This document shows, piece after piece, positions 35,613-45,838 of a DNA stretch of 64,000 bases; positions within the stretch are counted from its first letter, which is position 1, and each line of letters opens with the position of its first letter. The notes beneath the pieces were generated by a model. That model was not told where the DNA came from. It did not search any database and was given only the letters and a program-made list of their open reading frames with translations. The translations under genes were made by a program, and so were the position numbers. This stretch comes from Pristionchus mayeri (taxonomy: Eukaryota; Nematoda; Chromadorea; Rhabditida; Neodiplogasteridae), in contig BTRK01000004.1 in assembly GCA_036245805.1 (NCBI GenBank), forward strand, positions 14,074,001 through 14,138,000, in the 5' to 3' direction.

Positions 35613-35682
35613 ATCATAGTCTAGTGGCTAACACATTTGCCTTGTAATCCGAAAGGCGCGGGTTCGAGTCCTGTCGGCGATC
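35613..35682 (+). tRNA. tRNA-Thr(TGT)-like sequence, probable pseudogene
   Basis: Has the B-box-like GGTTCGAGTCC with a 5-bp T stem (GCGGG/CCTGT), an A-box-like TAGTGGCTAAC, and the anticodon loop CTTGTAA (anticodon TGT). The acceptor arm (ATCATAG/CGGCGAT) has mismatches and the anticodon stem (TTTGC/TCCGA) is poorly paired, so folding is doubtful. Carried inside the left terminal repeat of the MULE. Confidence 0.5.
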
Positions 35683-36189
35683 AACATTTTTGCTAAGTGT
35701 CGGAGAGTTTAGAAAAGTGAAATAAAGTTACGGTAAGCTCACCTACCGTACCCCAGTTCATCGGGTCAGCTTTTATACGCTGTGTCACATACATGAATTG
35801 ATAATCCAAAAGTACAAAAACAACTCGGATATAATCGTGGATAGTTCCCTGACTCAATTTTGTCATTTTCAGCATGAATAGTTTGCAAAAAGCTATTATT
35901 ATTAGACCTTTTCCAGAATGTTTTGATATTTTTAATTTCCCTGAGTAAGACATGTGATTTCAAAATATTCCTACGATGTTTTGCTTGTAAATATAACAAC
36001 CCCGTCCTAAATATAACAACCCCGTCCTAAATCATTTATCGAAACAAAATACAAATTTTTCAATTCGATTTATGAAAAAGAATAGAGAATACAATGTTTG
36101 TATTGGCTACTAATTTTAAATTGTTTCAATATAAATCAGGTAGAATAATATAAATGTAATTAAATGAACATATTTTGAGTAGGCGAAGA

Positions 36190-36655
36190 AAGTGGCGGGG
36201 GAGAGAGGTGTTAGGGCGCGCGCCATCACTCGAAAGCGGCGAGGGAGGGATGTGTTAGAGCGCGCGCCATCACTCGAAAGCGGCGAGGGAGAGAGGTGTT
36301 AGGGCGCGCGCCATCACTCGAAAGCGGCGAGGGTGATATGTGTTAGGGCGCGCGCCATCACTCGAAAGCGGCGAGGGAGAGATGTGTTAGGGCGCGCGCC
36401 ATCACTCGAAAGCGGCGAGGGAGAGAGGTGTTAGGGCGCGCGCCATCACTCGAAAGCGGCGAGGGTGAGATGTGTTAGGGCGCGCGCCATCACTCGAAAG
36501 CTGCGAGGGTGAGATGTGTTAGGGCGCGCGCCATCACTCGAAAGCGGCGAGGGAGAGATGTGTTAGGGTGCGCGCCATCACTCGAAAGCGGCGAGGGAGG
36601 GAGGTGTTAGGGCGCGCGCCATCACTCGAAAGCGGCGAGGGTGAGAGGTGTTAGT
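36190..36655 (+). repeat. 44-bp minisatellite, left array (about 10-11 units)
   Basis: Unit of the form GGCGCGCGCCATCACTCGAA + AGCGGCGAGGGAGAGATGTG + TTAG, with GC palindrome GGCGCGCGCC. Oriented opposite to the array at 37855-41100, so it belongs to the inverted arms of the MULE. Confidence 0.95.
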
Positions 36656-36760
36656 ACTTGAAGGTCGTAGGAGGTTGATTTAATTTATGCCTTAAAGATA
36701 ATACAATGTTTAAATTTAAATTGTTTCAAGCGAATATTTGCTCAGCGTTTATTCTTTAGC

Positions 36761-37223
36761 TTTTGCGACGTACGTCGAAGAAGTTTATATCGGAAGACTT
36801 CTTCCCAATGGAATGCACTCCCAGCCTATGTTTCCGCCAGCAACATGGAATGTCAATCAACGAATCTTGACGGATCAGCAGCTCGGCAATTCTTCTGTCG
36901 AGTCATACAACTCTAGTATGAAGGTTCGCATTTTTTACATTATCAACATTACTGATTTCAATTTTCAATTGCACTGCTTTCAGTCCATTGCTCCGAATTG
37001 CACTGCGGCTAAGGTAGCTCTTCAGCTTCTGAAACATCAGAAGAAGTACAAGGCGAAGATGGACAGGGCACGACTGAATCTGCTGACTCTACCGCAACAG
37101 TACAGAAGATCCAATGATGTTGTGGAAGAAGTCAGACTTCGCAAGATAGCAGTTAGCAATGGCCGAATGAGACTTTCCAGATTCGACCATCTTTATGCAC
37201 TTGCAAATCATATTTCCGTTTAA
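36761..37223 (+). pseudogene. C-terminal fragment of a MULE-type transposase
   Basis: Two exons (about 36761-36923 and 36984-37223) separated by a 60-bp intron. YVEEVYIGR, then FPPATWNVNQR and LGNSSVESYNSSMK, then a K-rich helix (LLKHQKKYKAKMDRARL) resemble the region C-terminal to the catalytic core in Mutator-like transposases (R-F-P---WN---R----R-NN--E-(F/W)N pattern). The catalytic domain, zinc finger and upstream exons are missing. Its place between the inverted arms agrees with the 9-bp target duplication. By-eye similarity, so moderately sure. Confidence 0.55.
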
Positions 37224-37402
37224 TTTTTGCCGCTATTCGTTAATTTATTTTGTCCTCGAGCTATTTTGTTATGTTGATGCATTTGACCTTCCGATTACAT
37301 TGTCTTAATTCTATAATTATTTTGTTTTGTCAGAAGTTTTTGACTTTTTATGTTCGTGTTTTCATTCGCTCCGCTCCGTTATCACAAAACATTTTTCTAC
37401 TC

Positions 37403-37700
37403 TACTCCCCTTCTATTTATCATACCCCATTAGAAGATTCTCTCCCCCCAATTCTTCCCCTTTGTTTCACACCATTCCTTATTAGAAGTTGATTTTCACC
37501 CTCCTCCCCTTCTATTTATCATACCCCATTAAAAGATTCTCTCCCCCAATTCTTCCCCTTTATTTCACACCATTCCTTATTAGAAGTTGATGTTCACCCT
37601 CCTCCCCTTCTATTTATCATACCCCATTAGAAGATTCTCTCCCCCAATTCTTCCCCTTTATTTCACGCCCTTTTTTGCACTATTCCTGTCTTTATTCGAA
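37403..37700 (+). repeat. 98-99-bp pyrimidine-rich tandem repeat, three units
   Basis: CCCCTTCTATTTATCATACC begins units at 37407, 37506 and 37604. Non-coding, located between transposase remnant and right minisatellite. Confidence 0.85.
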
Positions 37701-37854
37701 TAATTCTCTCTCTAGATCCTCTCCTCCATTCACCCCATTCGAAATCGAATATTTCTTATTACATTTTTCTTAATAAATAAAGATGAGAAAAGAGAATATG
37801 TCGTTCTGGCATCTGCAATTTTTTTTATATAACTGCTAATAACGTGTTTGGTTT

Positions 37855-40800
37855 CTCTCCCTCGCCGCTTTCGAGTGATGGCGCGCGCCCTAACACCTCT
37901 CTCCCTCGCCGCTTTCGAGTGATGGCGCGCGCCCTAACACCTCTCTCCCTCGCCGCTTTCGAGTGATGGCGCGCACCCTAACACATCTCTCCCTCGCCGC
38001 TTTCGAGTGATGGCGCGCACCCCAACACATCTCTCCCTCGCCGCTTTCGAGTGATGGCGCGCGCCCTAACACATCTCACCCTCGCCGCTTTCGAGTGATG
38101 GCGCGCGCCCTAACACCTCTCTCCCTCGCCGCCTTCGAGTGATGGCGCGCGCCCTAACACATCTCTCCCTCGCCGCTTTCGAGTGATGGCGCGCGCCCTA
38201 ACACATCTCACCCTCGCCGCTTTCGAGTGATGGCGCGCGCCCTAACACATCTCTCCCTCGCCGCTTTCGAGTGATGGCGTGCGCCCTAACACATCTCTCC
38301 CTCGCCGCTTTCGAGTGATGGCGCGCGCCCTAACACCTCTCTCCCTCGCCGCTTTCGAGTGATGGCGCGCACCCTAACACATCTCTCCCTCGCCGCTTTC
38401 GAGTGATGGCGCGCACCCCAACACATCTCTCCCTCGCCGCTTTCGAGTGATGGCGCGCGCCCTAACACATCTCACCCTCGCCGCTTTCGAGTGATGGCGC
38501 GCGCCCTAACACCTCTCTCCCTCGCCGCCTTCGAGTGATGGCGCGCGCCCTAACACATCTCTCCCTCGCCGCTTTCGAGTGATGGCGCGCGCCCTAACAC
38601 ATCTCACCCTCGCCGCTTTCGAGTGATGGCGCGCGCCCTAACACATCTCTCCCTCGCCGCTTTCGAGTGATGGCGCGCGCCCTAACACATCTCACCCTCG
38701 CCGCTTTCGCGTGATGGCGCGCGCCCTAACACATCTCTCCCTCGCCGCTTTCGAGTGATGGCGTGCGCCATAACACATCTCTCCCTCGCCGCTTTCGAGT
38801 GATGGCGCGCGCCCTAACACATCTCACCCTCGCCGCTTTCGAGTGATGGCGCGCGCCCTAACACCTCTCTCCCCCGCCGCTTTCGAGTGATGGCGCGCGC
38901 CCTAACACATCTCTCCCTCGCCGCTTTCGAGTGATGGCGCGCGCCCTAACACCTCTCTCCTTCGCCGCTTTCGAGTGATGGCGCGCGCCCTAACACATCT
39001 CTCCCTCGCCGCTTTCGAGTGATGGCGCGCGCCCTAACACCTCTCTCCCTCGCCGCTTTCGAGTGATGGCGCGCGCCCTAACACATCTCTCCCTCGCCGC
39101 TTTCGAGTGATGGCGCGCGCCCTAACACATCTCACCCTCGCCGCTTTCGAGTGATGGCGCGCGCCCTAACACATCTCACCCTCGCCGCTTTCGAGTGATG
39201 GCGCGCGCCCTAACACATCTCTCCCTCGCCGCTTTCGAGTGATGGCGCGCGCCCTAACACATCTCACCCTCGCCGCTTTCGAGTGATGGCGCGCGCCCTA
39301 ACACATCTCTCCCTCGCCGCTTTCGAGTGATGGCGTGCGCCCTAACACATCTCTCCCTCGCCGCTTTCGAGTGATGGCGCGCGCCCTAACACATCTCACC
39401 CTCGCCGCTTTCGAGTGATGGCGCGCGCCCTAACACCTCTCTCCCCCGCCGCTTTCGAGTGATGGCGCGCGCCCTAACAAATCTCTCCCTCGCCGCTTTC
39501 GAGTGATGGCGCGCGCCCTAACACCTCTCTCCTTCGCCGCTTTCGAGTGATGGCGCGCGCCCTAACACATCTCTCCCTCGCCGCTTTCGAGTGATGGCGC
39601 GCGCCCTAACACCTCTCTCCCTCGCCGCTTTCGAGTGATGGCGCGCGCCCTAACACATCTCTCCCTCGCCGCTTTCGAGTGATGGCGCGCGCCCTAACAC
39701 ATCTCACCCTCGCCGCTTTCGAGTGATGGCGCGCGCCCTAACACATCTCACCCTCGCCGCTTTCGAGTGATGGCGCGCGCCCTAACACCTCTCTCCCTCG
39801 CCGCTTTCGAGTGATGGCGCGCGCCCTAAAACATCTCTCCCTCGCCGCTTTCGAGTGATGGCGCGCGCCCTAACACATCTCACCCTCGCCGCTTTCGAGT
39901 GATGGCGCGCGCCCTAACACATCTCTCCCTCGCCGCTTTCGAGTGATGGCGCGCGCCCTAACACATCTCTCCCTCGCCGCTTTCGAGTGATGGCGCGCGC
40001 CCTAACACATCTCACCCTCGCCGCTTTCGCGTGATGGCGCGCGCCCTAACACATCTCTCCCTCGCCGCTTTCGAGTGATGGCGTGCGCCATAACACATCT
40101 CTCCCTCGCCGCTTTCGAGTGATGGCGCGCGCCCTAACACATCTCTCCCTCGCCGCTTTCGAGTGATGGCGCGCGCCCTAACACCTCGCGCCCTAACAAA
40201 TCTCTCCCTCGCCGCTTTCGAGTGATGGCGCGCGCCCTAACACCTCTCTCCTTCGCCGCTTTCGAGTGATGGCGCGCGCCCTAACACATCTCTCCCTCGC
40301 CGCTTTCGAGTGATGGCGCGCGCCCTAACACATCTCTCCCTCGCCGCTTTCGAGTGATGGCGCGCGCCCTAACACCTCTCTCCCTCGCCGCTTTCGAGTG
40401 ATGGCGCGCGCCCTAACACATCTCTCCCTCGCCGCTTTCGAGTGATGGCGCGCGCCCTAACACATCTCACCCTCGCCGCTTTCGAGTGATGGCGCGCGCC
40501 CTAACACATCTCACCCTCGCCGCTTTCGAGTGATGGCGCGCGCCCTAACACCTCTCTCCCTCGCCGCTTTCGAGTGATGGCGCGCGCCCTAAAACATCTC
40601 TCCCTCGCCGCTTTCGAGTGATGGCGCGCGCCCTAACACATCTCACCCTCGCCGCTTTCGAGTGATGGCGCATGCCCTAACACATCTCTCCCTCGCCGCT
40701 TTCGAGTGATGGCGCGCGCCCTAACACATCTCTCCCTCGCCGCTTTCGAGTGATGGCGCGCGCCCTAACACATCTCACCCTCGCCGCTTTCGCGTGATGG

Positions 40801-41100
40801 CGCGCGCCCTAACACATCTCTCCCTCGCCGCTTTCGAGTGATGGCGTGCGCCATAACACATCTCTCCCTCGCCGCTTTCGAGTGATGGCGCGCGCCCTAA
40901 CACATCTCACCCTCGCCGCTTTCGAGTGATGGCGCGCGCCCTAACACCTCTCTACCCCGCCGCTTTCGAGTGATGGCGCGCGCCCTAACACATCTCTCCC
41001 TCGCCGCTTTCGAGTGATGGCGCGCGCCCTAACACCTCTCTCCCTCGCCGCTTTCGAGTGATGGCGCGCGCCCTAACACCTCTCTCCCCCGCCACTTTCT
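37855..41100 (-). repeat. 44-bp minisatellite, right array (about 74 units) with higher-order structure
   Basis: Unit start-to-start distance is 44 bp. Variants (CACCTCTCTCCC, CACATCTCTCCC, CACATCTCACCC; GCGTGCGCC; TTTCGCGTGATGG) recur in longer blocks: a 396-bp (9-unit) block repeats at 37890 and 38286, and a GCGTGATGG/GCGTGCGCCATAAC pair recurs at 38709, 40029 and 40790. Since 44 is not a multiple of 3, translated repeats in it have no evident coding meaning. Confidence 0.95.
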
Positions 41101-41598
41101 TCACCTACCCAAAATATGTTCATTTAATTACATTTATATTATTCTACCTGATTGAAACAATTTAAAATTAGTAGCCAATACAAACATTGTATTCTCTATT
41201 CTTTTTCATAAATCGAATTGAAAAATTTGTATTTTGTTTCGATAAATGATTTAGGACGGGGTTGATATATTTAGGACGGGGTTGTTATATTTACAAGCAA
41301 AACATCGTAGGAATATTTTGAAATCACATGTCTTACTCAGGGAAATTAAAAATATCAAAACATTCTGGAAAAGGTCTAATAATAATAGCTTTTTGCAAAC
41401 TATTCATGCTGAAAATGACAAAATTGAGTCAGGGAACTATCCACGATTATATCCGAGTTGTTTTTGTACTTTTGGATTATCAATTCATGTATGTGACACA
41501 GCGTATAAAAGCTGACCCGATGAACTGGGGTACGGTAGGTGAGCTTACCGTAACTTTATTTCACTTTTCTAAACTCTCCGACACTTAGCAAAAATGTT

Positions 41599-41668
41599 GA
41601 TCGCCGACAGGACTCGAACCCGCGCCTTTCGGATTACAAGGCAAATGTGTTAGCCACTAGACTATGAT
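41599..41668 (-). tRNA. Mirror copy of the tRNA-Thr-like sequence
   Basis: Reverse complement of 35613-35682 within the right terminal repeat of the MULE, with the same stem mismatches. Confidence 0.5.
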
Positions 41669-43279
41669 TTTAACTTAAAAATAATTTAATTACATTTTAG
41701 TGTAAGAATTTAACGTTAAACAACAAAAAATACGATTTTAAATATATATTTTTGAAAATAAAGTCAGTTCGCGGTAGTATGTGAGGTTTCGGTAGTCAGG
41801 GTACTGTAACAAGGATACTGTATTCTTATGGGGTGTCATACAAGCTTGTGCAACACTTGCTGCGTCATTACCGGTTCGTTTGCTACTATGTGGTGTACTT
41901 ACAGTATCTAGATTATGGTAGATTGGGTTACGGTAGCCGACAAATACAATGTGGGTTACTGTAGATGTTGTGGGGCATGATACATTTGGCATATTCAACA
42001 TCAACCCCTACCCCGATTTTGGACCATGAACCCCTATACGTCTAAAAAAGTGACGTCACTTTTTTCGGTGACGTCACTAATTAGCCCTCCGGGCATATAC
42101 TGCTCATTATTAGTAATTAGTTGATACCAACCTCGAAGCTGATTCATCATTCTCGAATGAGATATTTCGAGTTGCGCTTTTGTCGTTGCTATTTTTGAAA
42201 CCTAGTTGCGCTTTTGTCGTTGCGCTTCTGTCATACCCCCGTCCGCAAGGATTGTAAACATTGCATTCGCATTGTCGATCGAGAGGATGCCTGCATAGTG
42301 CCCAATTTGGCGTAATCGTCTCCTCTTCATTTCGCACACGGCGCGTTATACGGGGTGGGCGAGAAAGAGAGCAATCTCTCGCGAATTTATAATCTCGCGA
42401 TTGGTCTCGAAGCTAATGTTTTCTAGAAATTTGTCATATAATCCCCTCTTCGCCTACTCTAACCACTGACCGATCCGTGAGTGGTGCGCTGCAGGGCACA
42501 GCAATTATTCGATTGTGCGAAAGTGTGTGTGTGTGTTTTGGCATGAATAATCACGAAGTTGTTCGAAGTATGTTTTATTCTGTAATAAACTGTTGGCGCA
42601 CCTTCGACCACGTATGCATCCAGTTCATACTCCGGCCGCAACTCCCGCAACAGCGTACGCACATTGTCAGCGTCGTCGAGGATGAAGACGAACGTCGTCT
42701 GGATTAGGGTTGGCTTTTCGGCGTCACGTTTCAACGCCTCGGCCTCCCTCTCCCCGAATTTGGGATTCAGGCGAGAGAGAGAGAGAGGCGTTGCATCGTT
42801 GCAATCCAGCCTCGAATTGCCAAAACAAGCCTCATTTTCTTTTTTTTTAAACTCCACTCCTAAACATATGCGATCTTCGCTGTTTTTGCGTCAATTAACC
42901 CAAATTTTGCTCGTAGATTTTCAATTACAAAAGTATCGCAAACTGATCATGACGATCAAGTTTGGCAGGGAAGCAATCAAGCAGGCGCAGGCAACAGCCT
43001 TGCTGCTCGGATTCGGCCTGCAAAATAAACAAACGAATAATGAATAACTAACGTATTAGAAATAAATTTCATATGTTCAATGTTTAGTTGAAATATTTTC
43101 AAGACTGGAAATATGAAATTAGTCTGACCTTTCGAGAACGTAAAGTCGGTAAAAGAAGGAGAGGGCGATGAGAAAGAGAGATTGGTTACAGGATGCAAGC
43201 GTAATTGTGAAGAGAACGTGACAAAAGTTTCCTGAAAAAATGTATTTTTAGAATAAAATAATATCCAAAATATTTAACA

Positions 43280-45060
43280 GTGTACGCATATATTAAGAGG
43301 CCGGATCTGAGGAAATTCACCACTGCCCCGACATTGAGCCCGGATTCCGATTTCAGCCAGGGACACACATGGGACCTAGAGTGCGTAGGGTCTTCATTTG
43401 AAATTTTACAGATGTATCCTCTTTATAGCACAAAGGGGCGCGCCAGGTGCGGGTACAGTGAAAAATGGTGAAAATTCATATTTTCTCTGCCGATCAACCT
43501 AGACTCAAAATTCATTTTTTTGTATTATGTTGGCATGCCCCGAGGTACTCCGGAACAGTATTGAAATCGAATTCGGGTAGATTCTGAAAATTGCATTTCG
43601 AATCAAATTTTCAGATTTGTCAAGTTTTTACCAGCTCAGATTCAATTCGGCAGCCAGCCACACATTCCACGTTGTGGTCCATCTAAGTATGCTTCCAGTC
43701 GACACCAGAAATAATAAAAACCGTTCACAGCATTTTTGAAAAGGCGAATTTAATCAAGGAATTTCACAACCATCAACGCGTTATTCATGTTCTCAAGCCG
43801 AGTTCTGAGAATACCTTGTAAACTCAACTTGCAAATGGCATTTCTTCACGGTAGAAGTAGAATCACTCTAAAAAACGATTTATTTCAAAACATATAAAAA
43901 ATCGATTTTCGCACCCTCTAAAATATCCAACTTTGTACATTAGTAAGACCGTAATCCTTAAGTTGTTGCATTGATAGCTAGGTATACATTGAACTATGCA
44001 CCATATTGAATAAGAAAATGTAGCATATCCAATATCTACATAATTAATTAAGAACAAATATAATGCATATATTCAAAATTTCAAATTAACGTTTTTTTAG
44101 ATTTTCAAAATTGAATTTTTATAAAGATATCCAAACCTCGGTTTTCTCTCTCAATTATTTCTTTATTTATCAAATACTTCTTAAAATCATTGCGATCTGC
44201 TAAATATTCGTGATAAATTAATCAAAATCTAAAGAAACTAATTTTCTCCTCTTCGGATTTTGCAATTTCAATCGAAAATTTCATGAACCTAGACCGATCA
44301 GATATTGGATATGCTACATTTCCTTATTCAATATGGTGCATAGTTCAAGGTATACCTAGCTATCAATGCAACAACTTAAGGATTACGGTCTTACTAATGT
44401 ACAAAGTTGGATATTTTCGAGGGTGCGAAAATCGATTTTTTACATGTTTTGAAATAAATCGTTCTTTTAGCGTGATTCTACTTCTACCGTGAAAAAATCC
44501 CTTTTGCAAGTTGAGTTCATAAGGTATTCTCAGAACTCGGCTTGAAAACATGAATAACGCGTTGATGGTTGTGAAATTCCTTGATTCAATTCGCCTTTTC
44601 AAAAATGCTGTGAACGGTTTTTATTATTTCTGGTTTCGACTGGAAGCATACTTAGATGGACCACAACGTGGAATGTGTGGCTGGCTGCCGAATTGAATCT
44701 GAGCTGGTAAAAACTTGACAAATCTGAAAATCTGATTCGAAATGCAATTTTCAGAATCGACCCGAATTCGATTTCAATACTATTCCAGAGCACCTCGGGG
44801 CATGCCAACATAATGCAAAATACATTTTGAGTCTAGCTTGATCAGCAGAGAAAATATGAATTTTCACAATTTTTCACTGTGCCCGCACCTGGCGCGCCCA
44901 TTTGTGCTATAAATAGGATACATCTGTAAAATTTCAAATGAAAACCCTACGCACTCTAGGTCCCATATGTGTCCCTGGCTGAAATCGAAGTCCGCGCTCA
45001 ATGTCCGAGAAACGTCCGAAATGGTGACTCTCCTCAGATCCGGACTCTTAAACATTTCGC
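43280..45060. repeat. Foldback element, about 1.78 kb
   Basis: Arms of about 780 bp centred near 44170 (AGGCCGGATCTGAGGAAATTC on the left, near-complement at about 45040). Short differences between arms make it older than the MULE. It lies between the TM2 and TM4 exons of the split receptor gene. Confidence 0.85.
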
Positions 45061-45217
45061 ATTATGCTGTGAGCGAACTAATCTTAATTGTATAAAAATG
45101 TCTGATACCTGAGAGGTACGCGCATGGGCCATCGTATACGTACGCAAGCGTGTGCCGAACGGGAATTATTCTACAATTTTATTATTATTTTTTGTTTAGT
45201 CGATTTGAATGGAACTG

Positions 45218-45293
45218 GGTCGGATGAGAAATATGACGTCATGCCGCGTTTGATGTATCAAAGGCGGCATGACGTCATATTTCTCATCCGACC
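45218..45293. promoter_or_regulatory. 30-bp perfect hairpin with CRE-like core
   Basis: 45218-45247 and 45264-45293 are perfect reverse complements around a 16-base loop. Each arm carries TGACGTCA flanked by AAATA and GCCGC. It is 30 bp downstream of the receptor TM2 exon, inside its intron. It may be a small MITE or a regulatory site. Confidence 0.55.
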
Positions 45294-45458
45294 TAGTGTA
45301 AATTGTATGATTTTGTTCTAACCGATTCATATGCATGAACATAGTGAAGGAGCTCAGAATGTCGACAATCGCTGAATTGATAAGCAAAACTTTGTAGGAT
45401 CTGCAAATTATAACATGCAGAAAAATAAACAACTGCTGTCGATACCTCAAGCTTGCTA

Positions 45459-45838
45459 TGAGCTTCCAGCTAAGACGGCAGCATCATCGTTGATCCTCAT
45501 GTTACAACAATCACTTTTTTATCTGAATCGACTGCAGCAACGAAAAGATTATTCCCACGCATGGTAGAAGAAAATGATTGTTTACTGTGAATTATTGACA
45601 GATTATCAGTGGTAACTTGCAGAAAAACATGAAAAAATACATGCTAATTTGTTGCTAGTGATAGAGGGGTTGGACAGGATCAAGAACACTAATTAGAGTT
45701 GGCGTAATAATGATCACCTTCTCTGATTCTCACTGTTCAATGTTCTTGTAAAACTCGTGATGTAATTACTGATTGAATCATCGTAATCCCGTGAAAGGTT
45801 CACTAATTATATGACGCCTGCACATTTTATTTAGGGTT
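45459..45838 (-). pseudogene. Duplicated 5' segment of the sra-like receptor gene
   Basis: Near-identical to 52165-52540 (minus-strand first exon with INDDAAVLAG and its upstream flank). It stops just after the AAGCTC of the first exon and is joined to sequence upstream of the TM2 exon at 45400. So this end of the split receptor gene is fused to the 5' end of an unrelated receptor. Confidence 0.65.

Larger units (their letters stand above)
34966..42240. mobile_element. Mutator-like element (MULE), 7,275 bp, long inverted termini
   Basis: Flanked by a perfect 9-bp duplication GTCCGCAAG (34957-34965, 42241-42249). Ends GGG(GG)TATGACAGAAGCGCAAC are inverted. The termini are reverse complements for about 1.1 kb (34966-36190 and 41100-42240), near-identical: inverted stretches of more than 230 bases show no difference in translation, implying a young insertion. 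The left arm carries an extra segment (about 35063-35110) that duplicates host sequence near 34790. Between the arms lie 44-bp minisatellite arrays, a transposase C-terminal remnant (36761-37223) and a pyrimidine-rich tandem repeat. No complete transposase, so probably mobilised in trans. Confidence 0.88.
34309..45400 (-). pseudogene. Chemoreceptor gene with TM5 exon split by a Mutator-like element
   Basis: Minus-strand receptor exons: 45323-45400 (TM2, YKVLLINSAIVDILSS), about 42925-43017 (TM4-like, VACACLIASLPNLIVMISL), 42602-42698 (loop 2 with RTLLRELRPEYELDAYVVEG), 42241-42290 joined to 34906-34956 (TM5), 34678-34752 (loop 3 with SDRTAQMHKTLTR), 34461-34598 (TM6, LTLQSMLPICFSGAV) and 34309-34377 (TM7 with FSPMITLYCMKPYKE, TAA). 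The TM5 exon is broken at codon level by the element 34966-42240; joined over one copy of its duplication it reads ILADTMPIAPMLVIIFFIRR. The phases then agree from loop 2 to the stop. TM1 and TM3 exons are not found; a foldback also sits between TM2 and TM4. Loss of function is inferred. Confidence 0.75.

Noticed and set aside
35613..35682. Functional tRNA-Thr gene
   Set aside because: Acceptor and anticodon stems are mismatched and the sequence is carried within a transposon terminal repeat, so it is listed only as tRNA-like.
35277..35999. Open frames of 77-88 codons in the MULE arms, mirrored at 41282-42004
   Set aside because: They are present only because the inverted arms are nearly identical; composition is non-coding and no domain is seen.
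37890..38468. Open frames repeating RAPSLESGEGE-like peptides in the minisatellite
   Set aside because: The repeat unit is 44 bp, not a multiple of 3, so every frame cycles and the peptides are by-products of the repeat with no start or splice context.
36190..41100. CRISPR-like or centromeric satellite interpretation of the 44-bp arrays
   Set aside because: There are no unique spacers between repeats, and the arrays sit inside a transposon with target duplication.
42459..42857. Single 132-codon minus-strand protein
   Set aside because: Only 42602-42698 fits a receptor loop exon in phase with its neighbours; the rest reads through intron and simple GAGA/CACA sequence.
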